NCBI GenBank assembly: GCA_013396995.1
Contig: VWZP01001440.1
Location: 5,047,151-5,111,150, forward strand
Source of the DNA: Dicaeum eximium
Lineage: Eukaryota > Chordata > Aves > Passeriformes > Dicaeidae
Reading direction: 5' to 3'
Length of the DNA: 64,000 nucleotides
Shown: positions 47,972 to 61,000 of the stretch, in pieces
Position numbering within the stretch: position 1 is the first letter of the stretch
Layout of the letters: every line of letters starts with the position of its first letter
The notes under the pieces: generated by a model
Databases searched by the model: none
Seen by the model: only the letters and a program-made list of their open reading frames with translations
What the model was told of the DNA's origin: nothing
Made by a program: the position numbers and the translations under genes

Positions 47972-49013
47972 GTAAGGCTTCTCATTTAAGTATTTGCAAC
48001 ATCCTAGGTTGTCTCTCTGTAAGTGAAAAAGTTAATTGTTCACATTAGAAATGCTTAATCAAACTAAGATTAATTCTTGGCACTATTTATGTATCAGAAA
48101 TTTAAAACTCGAGAAATTGTAGGAAGATTTGAACCTATTCAGACTTTCATGGAAGTTCCTTTATAATGGCACAGAATCATAGGACAACATCATGGGAAGA
48201 GTGGGTTTACACTGAATGAAAGAGTAGGTTTGGATTAAATATTTAGTAGAAATTCTTTATTGTTTATAGTTCCCCTGCACTTTAACTGACCTAAATTCTG
48301 ATTCTAATTTAGATATTTTAAATGAGGTGTGTAATTTCATCTTAACCCCTAGTTAACCACGTAGAAATTACAGTGGTGGAATGTGTACCACCTGAATGAT
48401 CCCAGAAAGTGCCAAGACCTCTCCATCTCCTACAGGGATATATGGGTTTCCAGCATTTCTTGGATTAAAGCCCAGAATGGACTAAATTGTTTCAGTTTTT
48501 TTTTTTTTTTCCCTAACAGGCCAACTACAGTTGGCCTGTAAACTGATTAGCGTAAAACAAACTTTTAAGAATGAGATACAAGGCTTAATCAGGGTAGATT
48601 TTACTGCTTTTGTCTTTGTTTACTTTTAATACTGTAAGTTATCCAGCAAGATTTTAAAGAAATTTGAATGTATCATGAAAACCAAAACTTTAATCAAGTG
48701 CCTAAACGCAACAGAATGTGTATATTGAAAATTGTCCTTTTCTGATTTCATATTTGCCATCTCTGGTTGTCCTTGCAGTTATCTTTGGAGAATTATTAAT
48801 TTTGCACTCTACAGAACAGTTTGATTTTTTCCCATGTTCTAGAAAGAGCCAACAGCCCTGCCCCCAATCTGAAGATAAGGTTTTGCATTTTTGGGCTGCA
48901 CCAGATCACATATTGTACATTTGAGATGAGTGAAAACTGTTATGGGACAAACCTGCTGTGTTTCTGCATCCTAAAAGCTTTGTTATTTTCTGTTTGACAA
49001 GTGTGTGTATATG

Positions 49014-49047
<34 letters not shown>

Positions 49048-52000
49048 TAGATACATACATACATACATGTGTAAAACCACTTCTCATATGGTTGTACAAT
49101 GTGGCATTCAAGTAAAACATTGCCTCAAAGTAACTTGCTTTTCCTCTAGAATACTGTTGGGCTTTTCAGTAAACATTTATTCCTTTGCTACCCCAGATAA
49201 GTTTTTGTTTTTCTGGTTATAGAATATGAGATCAGACTAGAAAAGCAGTTAATTCACTGAATTTAAATTTGAAATTTTGAATATGTTTTCTCAATTCTAG
49301 CTTTATAAGTTCTCTGGGAGTAAGCTATATGATGTTGTGCACTGAAAATTACCCCAATGTCCTGGCTTTCTGTTTCCTGGATGAGCTTCAGAAGGAGTTC
49401 ATCACTACCTACAATATGATGAAGACGAATACTGCTATCAGACCATACTGTTTTATAGAGTTTGGTAAGGATCTGACTTTCTTCCCCTTCATTCTCATAC
49501 TAAGACAAAGGAGAATTTAAATAGATGCTACTTAATGCACACAAAAGAAAGTCCAAAGCAGTTTATAGCTTTATTTCAGGTGAATTTATAATCTGATTTA
49601 ACTGCTATTAGAGTCAATAAAGAAATACTTCTGGGAGCATTAAATTAGGCTACTAGAGTTTTATCCAAATTTGCTTCTGTTCATTCCAGTAGGTTTTGGT
49701 TTAAGCCTTGTGTGAGCAGCTCTGGAGTTCATCTTCTGGTAATAATACCAGGAGTTGTTTGACATCATACCTGTTGAAATACTTATCCTGTGAAGTCACT
49801 GAGCTTCATAAATTTCTCAAGAAAAAGATAGCAGTTTCATGTTAGCTCTTAGCTATGCTACCACTTGTTCAATACATGAAAGGGAGAAATTTTTATTTGT
49901 CTTATGATGTAGTGGAGCATTTAATCTTCAGACTCCAAATGCAACTCATCTCATATATACCAGGTAATAGCTGTTATGAATTCCATTAATTTATGTTGCT
50001 TTAATACTATATATTAGAAATTACTGTAATTAGAGATTCTTATGAAACAGATTAGGTTAAGAAGAACTGCAATGTTATAAACATGAGGAAAGATATTCCA
50101 GTTGGTTAATTCCTGTCTATAATTCAGTTATTGACAATTTCTGTATGACATTATTGTTCTCCTTGTGAAGATTTTGATGAACACTTTCTTTCTTCCACAA
50201 CATAATTTTTTCATGATATTTACTAAACTAACAGAAAAGCTAGAATAAGTGCAGTAAATCTATTGTATTATAAATGCATTCAGTCTCATGCAATGAAAAG
50301 TTATTGGTTTATTCAGTTCTTACATAATTAGATTTTTAGAGCTTAGTTTTTTTAACTGCAGAGTTAAATAACCCATGATGTATTAGGCACAAATCAGAAA
50401 TAGCACTAAAAATCCAGGATAAATACAAATATTTCAACCAGTATATTTATTTCAGTTTGTGAACTGAAAAGCTGCATGGTCTTGGATTATGTAATTAACA
50501 AAGTTCATAGAAAAATACCTTTTTATTTCAAATTTTGCGCAGATAATTTCATTCAGAGGACTAAACAGAGATACAACAACACCCGTTCTTTGTCAACAAA
50601 GCTGAATCTTGCTGATATGCAGACTGAAATCAAACTGAGACCACCGTATCAAATTTCTGTGTCAGAACTTGGTTCAGCCAATGGCTTTTCTCATATACCT
50701 GTGGGGGAGTATAAGGGTACTGGTAAGATATCTGCAGGTAAGCTCCAGACTTCTGTTGTGTTCTTAAATGAGACAGATGCAGCAAATTTAAATTTTTTTC
50801 TTTAAAAAAAAGCTTTCTTCATGTCTCTAAAACATAAAGCTGGTATGACCTTACGTGTATTTGAGTTCAGATGTCTGTTTTGTCTCTTGCTCTAAATGCT
50901 TACCTTTCCGAGGCACTCACAGGAGGAAATGGCTCTGTTCAGTGGGCTGCTTTATTGAAGGAGAAAAACCCTGTAAAGGAAGATGAACACCTAACAAGAA
51001 GATGATTTTTATTTTTTAACCTTTAAAGATTTCTGAAAATTTTGGTATTTCTGTCCAGTTAGACTCAGTGTTGACATAAGCTGAGAGCAGTGTCAGGAGT
51101 TAGAGCAGCAGGAGGGAGAAGCATGTCTTTAGGAAGCCTTTGCAATGGTGAAAATCTAAAGAGCTGTGCTGGCTAAAAGATGCACTCTCTAAAATGGGTG
51201 CCTAGTGTGCAACGTTAAGAATTGCAATTTTGTATAAAACTGCCAAATTCATTTAAGTAGTCATTAATTTTTTAAACTTAATTTACTTCATATGGGAGGT
51301 AAATATGGAATTGTGTGGTTGAGATGGGTTAAGGATTAGTGCTATTAAATGAATCCTCTGAATGGGTTTGAGGCCCACCTTCAGATGTTTCCCCAGCAAG
51401 ACAAAATGCCAAATCCTTGCACTGCTACATGGACTCCACATGTGATACTGACATCATCTGATTTCATCCTCCAAGTTTAGTGAAGCAAAATCATAAATAG
51501 AATGGAAGGAAGTGCTGATTTTAATTAGTTAATATATTTTCCTTTTTTTTTTCCAAAAGTACTTCTGTCTATAAATTATTCTGAGCAGGCACACACTGAT
51601 GTTGTTCACTTACAGTGTCAGGGTGCAATCATAAATCATAGAATTGCAATTGTAAATCTAAACACCTCCTTCAGTGGTGTAATAAATGAGCTTTTGTGCA
51701 GTTTATGTATATGTATATATTAATAGGATCTCTTTGCCAGTATATTATCCTTATTATGTACTTATTCATGAAGATTACTCTAGAAGATTGAAAACTGCTT
51801 TCTGTGGAAGATGAAAACCAAACAAAACCAGTAGGGTGCCCTGTTTGTGCTCTGGGGCCCTGATTCTGAGAATTCCAGGTGCTGTGAGACAGTGTAGAAA
51901 TAGCTTACAATCTCTGTATTTGCAATTTAACAGCATTTGAGTTGGAGTCAGGAAAATCATTAAAGGAAAAGGGGAGGTGTTTTAATTGTTTAAAAGAGTG

Positions 52001-55000
52001 GAATCTTCTAAGCAGCACTATATATATATTTGTAATCTTTTTACATATGTGGGCTTTTTTTAAAGGTATGTAATGCTGTGATACCACTCTTTTGCCACCT
52101 CTGATTCTTATATTTTTGTTTACTCTTAATGTTCTGGTGTAATCCTGCTTTGTGGAAAGGGTTATGGTGGCAGAATGGGCAGCTGGTTAACTCTGAAAAT
52201 TGTCTAGATTTGAACTTCTACAACTGGAAAAAGAAAAAAGCAATAAGCATGAGAGAACTCAGTCTGTGTCAAAATTGGCTGTTTTTTAAAAGTTGTCCAT
52301 GTAGTGGGAGATGTGGTTTTTATCACCTTTTTGAGTAAGAGTGTTGGAAGGTAATATAGACCTAAATTAAAAAACATATAGGGATCATTTCCCTTTTAAC
52401 TAAAAAAGAAGATTCAACAATAATTGGCAGGTGATCATCTATTTTTTTTACTTACCTCTCCACAACTTCTTACAGAAGCAATTCTGTTGTCCTCTTTTTC
52501 TTCCATGTCATTTTCTTCTGTTTCTCTTTCAGTTGCTTTTAACTTTCTTCCTCCTCTGAATTCCATAGATCTCTGTTCAGTTATCCACTTCCTTCCTTGA
52601 GTTGCTGTAGAAACTCACCATCAAAGAAAGGGCTGTACATTGTGAAAAGCTGGCACTTTGCTACTTCTTCAGCTCTTCACATTTTAGATGCTATTGAGGA
52701 ACAGTGTCTTTTTTAGAAAGTCTGCTAATGGTTTTGTAGTTCTTTACATTCACCACTTCTCTCCACCCTTGAAAAGAACTTTCTCTGGATGTTTGCTGCC
52801 CACTCAGTTGGCCGGACTTACAAGTTCCTCCTTTGCTCTAAGGACAGAGCAAAAAGATCCTCACAAAAAGATGTTTTGCCTAGTGGAATTTCCTGAATCT
52901 GCTGTACTGTTAAAAAGTAGAACTTTCTGGAGTGAACTGTGTTAAATGAAGTTGGAGAGCATCCAGAGGTGGGAAGTTAGGTGGATGCAAATGTTGTTTT
53001 GTTGTGCAGAGTTGGAGGCATTAGCTTGGGCCGTGGGGAGGAAGCAGTGGCTCTCACTTTGCTCACACTGTAACTGGATGTGTAGCCAGGGTGAGGAGAC
53101 CAGGCCTGCTGTGCTGGCAGTGCTTGCAGCAGCAGCCCTTTTCCCTCCCAGAGCTGTGCAGTGCAGTGAGGAATGGGGTAATTCTGCACGTGGGAAGTGT
53201 GCAGATTCTGGATAGAATCTTCCTGCCAAGGTACATGTAGGTGTTGGCAGGCATTAGAAATAAGGTCACAGCATGCTGATATGTGGTATTTCAGGTTAGT
53301 TTCTCATGTCATGTAAATTTCTCGAATTTTTATTTAAATGTCAACATTAAATTCAGAATTTGTGCTTTATTTGAACTGAGAATTTTTGATATGACACGTA
53401 ATCATATTTCTAAGATTGATGGATGTACCAATTCAAAGTCAATTGCCCTTTACTCTGCCTTCTTTGACATTCCTTCTTCATTCTTTTGGTTTTGCCTTCA
53501 TATTTCTGTATATAAATGACTCTTGTTGCTTTGATTGTAACACTAAAATTTAAGCCCTGGAGCGTTTAATGACATTAGTAATGGTCTGTAATGTCCTTTA
53601 TATTTTTTGGATGGTTTTTTCATATTTTAACAAGAGAGAAGTTACTATTTCATGAACCTTCATAGGCTGTTGATTTAGCTGACCAGACTCTACACTTTTC
53701 CCCCTATGGTTCTCAAAGAGGTGTTTTAAATGCTGTTTTAGCACATGGCGATTTTAAATTACTCAATACATGGGGAAAAGGAGATTTTCTGGAGAGCTGC
53801 AAGTGGAGAGTAGTGAACTAATTTTATCCACCAGTTAATGGAATGGAATTACTATTGGCTAAAAACAGTCATATACACCCTCAGCTTTTTTCCACTCTCT
53901 AGATGAGATGGTTTAAAAAAAGCCAAAATAAAACAACCAGTTGGGAGTCATTGAAAAAGAGTGGTTTGGTATGTAAATAGCACATCTAGCATATCTAACC
54001 TTAACTGAGTGATTGCTGGGAGTAATGTGTCCTACAGTTATAAAAGCAGTGAGCTCTCAAAGGTAAACATGGGTTATGCTTTTGTTTAAAAAAATCCCCA
54101 ACTGATTATAGACTATTAAATTCAGCACAAATGAATTAACTGAATTCATCCTGTATTTTATTTTTGTGTTATTGTACACTCTGAATTAGACAGCCCTGCC
54201 TGCTTATCAGTGTGAAATAGCTTTTGTTGGGGCTTTTTTAGGTTCTGTAACTTCATAAACTGTTTGAAAAACCTTTTTCCTGGATCTGGGCAATACAAAC
54301 AACCGGGATTGACACCCCCTCTCTATTAATGTTACAGTTCATTAACCTCATTGTTCACATCTTCACACTTGGTTGATTTGAACAGAATGATTTGAGTACA
54401 GCTCAGTAGTCCCATTGTTATCCCAGTGTTGCCCAGACTGTTAAGAGTTTTGCATTGTTTTTTCACATTTGCTGTCTGTTATTCATTATGGAAAGGGACA
54501 GTAATGAGAAACATACATAGCTGTTACATACTTGTGACCCTAGCTTGGCTTGAAAGAGTGGGTGTGCATGGAAAGGAAGAGAGTTTTAATTTTAATGTGT
54601 TTCACTTGTAAGAGGCTAAGCACAATGTAGAAGGTCCATATAAGATTGTAGTGTAGATGCTAGCTGAGTTTCAGAGCTGTCTCTTCCTGTGTGTCTTTGG
54701 TCCTTAACTGTTTTTAAGGAAGGGGACTGGTAGCTTTGCCTCAGTGTTCTGTTCAACAAACAAGCTAAATCAGTCTCAATATCTCACTAATGCATTAGTG
54801 TTAAAGAAGAGTGGAGGCTGTGAGAGAAGCTCTTAAGTACATGACTTACTAGCTGGTTACTGATTATGGACAGATTTCAGTACCAAGTGCATCTTTTACG
54901 ATTGATTTCCTGGCATGTTTGAGCAGCCATCAGTACCGTACTGAATAAATGGAATGTACTGAGATAAAGACTAAATACAACAAGACAATTATATATGTGA

Positions 55001-58000
55001 ACTAGAGGAAAGTTTACTTTTTGCTAAACCTTGTGCTGAAACATTTACAGTGTTTTGTCTTTTTAGAAAACAGAAATGACATTTTGTGGTTCGCTTCAGC
55101 GATCTCTTGAGCTAGAAGCCACTGACAAATGAGATTATTATTTTATTGAATTTCTGAAGGCAGTGCTTTGACCTTTGATATCTTTTTTTGATCTGCTTTG
55201 CAGCACCTCATCAGCGTCTGGAACCTGTGACTCTGCCAGGGATTGTCTCATTTGTGCTTAGTCTGTTATGTGGAGCTTTGAATTTAATCCGTGGCTTCCA
55301 TGCCATAGAAAGCCTTCTCCAGGTATTGTACATGTTTCTGAATTTAAAAGTTATGCATCATAGCAATCACAATTTTCATTTTAGAAGATGCTGTATGAGC
55401 TGAATTGTGCCAGTTTTATTTCATTATACTGTTTGTGAGGTCAGGCATCTGTTAAAAAATCTGTGTTGTTTGTGATCTGTGCATCCTCCTTGAGTGTGCT
55501 GCCTCATTCATCAGGGCTGTGAGTTTCAACAGCAGTGGAAGGTGGGTGGCCAACTCCTTCCCTGGTACCTTAGTAGCAGTGAGGATGTGAACATAATGTT
55601 CTGTTTTCTAAATTTATGCCAGGCTATGAGGCGTTTAATTTCTATAGATGCTATTTAAAAACACTTGAGTGAAATGATGAACAGCTTTGAAAATCTGGGC
55701 AATTTTTTTGAAAAGTCCACAGAGCGGGAAGCTTTAAACAGGTTTTGTAAAGACATTTTTAGAGAACTTTTGTGGCTTTTTGTTTGTATTTAATAAACCT
55801 TACTTCTCATTGTGTATTGAAAGGATCAGTGTCAGAAAATTGTCAAGTGATTTCTTCTAAATTCTCCTCACCAAACAACCTCCTCCAAACCCATTTTTTT
55901 CTGTAAAACCTCTACTATGACCCTCCCTGTAGCCTTTCAATTTCTTCCTATTCCATTTCATGTGCTGGTTGTACTCCCAGGAGTGCTACAGTGTCACTAA
56001 TAATGGTTTATGCTTTCAAGCAGTTCAGGTGAATATGCTGATAGCACTTGGCAGGCATGCACAGAAAGTTCATGTGTGTTGCCACAAAAAACCCAAAGAC
56101 TTCCTTACCATTTAATGGCTGTTATTGTGGTGATTCACATAGAAACTAAAAACCCCATGGAAGTTTTCTGAGAGAAAATGGTAATCCTCTTGCTTGGCTG
56201 GTAGATAGTCTTTTTATTCAAACATATCTGGACTTCACAGAGTCATTTAGGTTGCAAAAGACCCGAGTCCAACCATAACCCAGCACTGCCAAGTTCACTA
56301 AACCATGTTCTGAAGTGCCACATCTACAAGGCTTTTAAATTCCTTCGGGGGTGGTGACTCAGCCACTTCCCTGGGCAGCTTGACAGCCCTTTCAGTGAAA
56401 AAAATTTCCCCCTGGTGCAACATGAGGCCATTTCCTCTCATCTTACCCACTGTTACCTGAGGAAAGAGCCCAACCCCCACCTTGCTACAACTTCCTTTCA
56501 GGTGGTTGCAGAGAGCAGTAAATTCTCTCCTGAGCCTCCTCTTCTCCAGGCTAAACAGCTCAGTTTCCTCAGCTGCTCCTTGCCAGTCTTGGTCTCTAGC
56601 CCTTTCAGCATCCAACTGCAATATTTTTGATACCTAATGGATTTTTTTAGGGAAATAAGGTAAAGAAGAATACCTGTATTCCAGTTATCTTACGTAGTAT
56701 TGATATAGGTAAAGACTGAATAAACAGTACTGTTGAGTCTCAGCATTTTGTGAAGACTAGTGGATAGATGAACAAGATTAATGAAAATGTTCCTTGCTAG
56801 GTCCTTCTTTTTGAGTTGTCTTTGGTTTGTTTTTAAAGAAAGAGCAAGTGAACCTATATCTCTACTTTATCCCTAATAAGGTTTTTCTGTGTTATGCACA
56901 ATTCTCTCAGTTTATAACTAGGGATGACTTTAAAGTATGCTGTAGTGCAAATAGTACTGAACAGATTTCTGTCAGTTAGTGTGACGTTGCTAAAACTTAT
57001 TTTGTTACCTTTCTGCAGCTGATTGTTTTAAAAAAACACCAATGTTAGATTAATTGATTTAAGTGATGACAGGACATCCAGTTAATTTTATTCTCTATGT
57101 TATTGCATCTGGAGGTAATAGATTGCAGTACAGATGGGAGATAATTTTTGTTTCTGACAAATGAGGCACACTAAAAATCCATTAAAATTTCTGCTAATTT
57201 ACTTTATGGTGGAAAAATCCACAAGGTTTAGGGAGAAATAATCCAAAACACAATTAATGGAATGTGTTCTGAGAAGTCATTCAAACGCGTGTCTCTGAAT
57301 CACTGTTTGCTTTATAATCACAGTGGTTTTATTTGGGTATGAATAGAATTCTGTTCCCATCTGTAACTGTACTCCACCAAATATGCAGTGGCACTGGGGC
57401 AAACACTTACACACTGGCTGGAAGTTACTGCATTGTGTATGTAATCTTTGTGTGCAGACATGCAAAGTTTTTCCTGGTTGGCACAGGACATGGAAATGCT
57501 TCACACTGAACATGCTGTCAGCAGACCCAGGTTGTATTTGTGAACAGCCCACCATCTCCTCAAGTGCTATTTGCTCTCAAGGACAAACATTTGCATGAGT
57601 GCCCATGGTTTTCCTAGGAAAGTTTTTGGTGGTTGCAGATGTTTGCTAGAAATGCAGCTAGAATAGTCATTGAGCATGGAAATTTACTGTGCTCAGCTCT
57701 GTAGGAACTGTAACAACCCGTTTGAATAAGTTAAAGGATTTGTTTTGTTTTCTAAACACATAGTTGAAAAATCTGTCACTTCAAGTAAATTTTTCCATCT
57801 TTCCTTCAAGAGAACCCTATTTTCCAAGTCTCTCTGATAAATTCCTGTTAGCTCTCACTGCATGAGCACAGAGCTGCCATCGTTATTCTCTGTGTAGAGT
57901 TTTACCCCACCCTAGTGGCCAGTTTGGGTCCTCTCCTGTTACCTCGTTTCCATTTTGTGAAGCTTTAGGAAGGCACAATTCTACGAAGTTGCTGTTAAAG

Positions 58001-61000
58001 GTAGTTACCAGTGTTGAGACTTGAATTTTCAAAGGCATCTGGAGAAGGTAAATATCCAGTGTTAGATCTGGACATCTTTAAAGCTTTTGAAAATCTTGGC
58101 AAGAGTTGTTAGTTGTGAATAAACATTTTAGTCAGACTCCATATCATGACTTTTTTGCAGACATGCAAGTAAGGACTGGTAAGTCCTAATTCTCAGTTTA
58201 GTGTGGTAAAGGAATTACTTTAAATCCCTGCGTGAAACTATTTTAACATGCAATAATTCATAATGTTCATACTGTAAATGGCTGGTATTTCACTTGTTTC
58301 ATTGTAAAACATGGCTTTTTGTTTTATTCTTGCAGAATGAAGGTGAAGATTTCAGCTATGTTATTGCATTTTTTCTTGGAACGGCAGCCTGTTTGTACCA
58401 GGTGTGGTTTTTTTTTCTGTTTGCATAATTCACTAGAGTTTCAAAACATTACCCAGTCATGCATAAGTGTCATCATGTTTTCTTAAATGTCACAGATACT
58501 TGAATAGGGTGATTATAAAAAATATTGTCTGCTCTGTTTTTTCCATTAATCATAAACTGTCGTGTAGTAGTAGATTGATATAAAGACCTTCTGTTTGATG
58601 GCATTTTTTCTCCAGATGGATGATTAAGACATTTAATTAGGACAATTATCTCTAAAGTCACAAGCAGTGGAGGTTATATTATTTTCTTGACTTAATAGTT
58701 TCATAGTTCAAGTAGACTTCACCATCTGAATAAATAGCTTACTGCTTCTTCCCTTCGGGCAGATTTGAGTAAATACAGTAATACCAAAGCACTGCACCCC
58801 AGGATTTTCCTCACTTAGTACTTTAATGTGCATCTCCTTCCTTTTCAAAGCTTGTGGCTGCTTTTCACTGTTTTCCTGCCTGAAACTTCTCCTTGCTTTT
58901 CTTCTCTGTCAGTTTTCCATTTCTGCATCTGAATCTGACTTTCCTTTATAATTTACAGCGAGATGCTCACTGGCATCTGTCATTCAGTGACACTGCAGTT
59001 ACATTCACCTATGTCTATGTCTCTCATGCTCAGTTGCTGTTACTATAATTACTTTGACTTTTAATCTTAGACTTGTGGAGTATGCAGTTTTTACTTGTTT
59101 CTATGTGCCAGTGTTTAGTATTGTGTCAGACAATAATAAAAGAAAATGCCTTTCTATCAGTCTTTTGTCCAGGTTATCTGTAATCTTTATTCTCTACAAT
59201 TTATCTGTTGCAAAATGTTGCAATGTGACTTGTGTTCTCCAACACTTGTTGACTTTCCATCAACTTCTGCCTTAAATAATTTAGATTGGTGTTCATTTTC
59301 CATACCAGCAGTCTGTTCCATATCAGATAAGGTAGAGCTCCTCCATTCTTTCTTCCTGTAAAAAATACACTTTTTCCCTCCTCTCCCAAACTGGAAACCT
59401 CATTCTTTATAAAGTATTCATGTCTGTCCATTGAGACATGAGGATGTGTATCTTTCCTCCACTGTTTGCCTTGAACAGAGCTGTCTGAAAGAAAGAATCC
59501 ATGCAACTTGGAATGTAGGCTTTTTATTAATATCAAAGTACATCTGTTGAAACTCTGTTTCTCACCCTCTGGTATAATTCCTGTAATATGTGATCAGTCA
59601 GTTTTCAGAATTGGGGGATGTTGGTTCTCTGGCATTTTCTGATGTTCTTTGGCTACAGTTGAGAGCTCAGGACATTAATTCCCTGTGTTGTATGACAGGG
59701 CATTTCACTGTCATTCACCCACCAGGGCATCCATCATGCTGCATTGTCTTGTTCAGTTAATAACAACACAGCAGTGTGTCTCTAGTTCCCAAGATATGTT
59801 TGTAACTCAGGTGTGCAGGCAAAAGAACAGGACTTAATTATGGAATATGATGTTTTAGACTCACTCACATGTCTAGTGTTGCTTCATAGTTTCTAGTCTT
59901 CTATAAAGAAGAAAAAAAGTAACAACTGTCTCAGTTGTACCAGAAGTGCAAAGTATCAGAAGCTGAGTCTTCAGTGACCTCTTAACATTCATTAAATAAA
60001 ATATCAAAATCAAAAATCAAAGCCTTCTCTGAAGTAGCACAGAGGAGCCTTCTCCATAAAAGCATGGTCAGTGTAACGCTTGCATGGTAACACTTCCCTT
60101 TAGCAGTAGAAAAACAACCCTCAGGAGTTTCATGACAGTACTTGTTATAGTAAGCTGTAGAAGCTGCAGTGTTTTGGCCTTTTGACTCTTTTTTGGCTTT
60201 TTCATCTGTTCTGTAAGGGGCACTTCCAGTAGTTCAGAGCTAGACCAATGAAAGATTCGCTTCAGAATTCATTTAAAACAGTTCTTCAGTAAAACTCAGT
60301 CATGTGACCTCATGTTACAGTAACATTTTAAACTACTGTTTTCAAGCCTTTATTAATCATTCTGATGAAGCATATCCTGACTCTTATTTTAATCTTGAAA
60401 GCAGTCACACTTGTTCATACATTGTCAGTGGAAGTGACAACACTAGGAAATTATCTGAATTCTTACTGCTGAGATACCAGTACCAACTAATTGCTCTTTT
60501 AGATACCATTTGTGAAGTTGTCAGCACAAGCAGGTTGCATTTACTCTGCTCAAAATGCCCAAGCAGGTTCAGAACACTTCTGTCTAGATTCTGAAACATG
60601 CAGGTTATTCATCTCTAGTTTTACTTTGCTTTGGAGGAAGGACATAGAAATCTTACTGATAGTGCCAGTCCTCAGCTCTCTGACAATATTTAGATATCCA
60701 GACACTACAAGTAGCTTTGCTGCTCTCAGCCACCTTTGCAGTGGAAATGCATGCTTTATAACAAAGTGGCAGAGTTCAAATAGAATATAAAGTAACCACA
60801 ATAAATTGCATTATTCAGTTGCCCTTTTTTGAGGAACATGAAAAATGAAAAGAAAATTAAGTGGAGTTTTTTTGACTGATAAAACATGGCAAATCCCCAG
60901 GAAGAACAGAAATGGCACTTAGATAATCTGATGATGGATGCTGTTAAATCTGTGTGACCATAGTTGTCAATCCACTGGGAACAGATTTGGAATAGAAAGT

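Larger units (their letters stand above)
47972..49300 (+). other. SEC22A: SEC22A intron after first coding exon
   Basis: Phase-2 intron of 1,329 bp, acceptor TTTTCTCAATTCTAG. It contains a T-run, cryptic acceptor and inverted repeat at about 48,496-48,539 and a CA/CATA microsatellite at about 49,015-49,069. Confidence 0.85.

Noticed and set aside
50476..50805. 109-residue continuous open frame over a SEC22A exon
   Set aside because: The middle is the real exon 50,543-50,737. The ends are intron read-through on either side of good splice sites.
56298..56621. 107-residue minus-strand open frame
   Set aside because: Lies wholly in the antisense CR1 3' fragment; it is residual LINE sequence.
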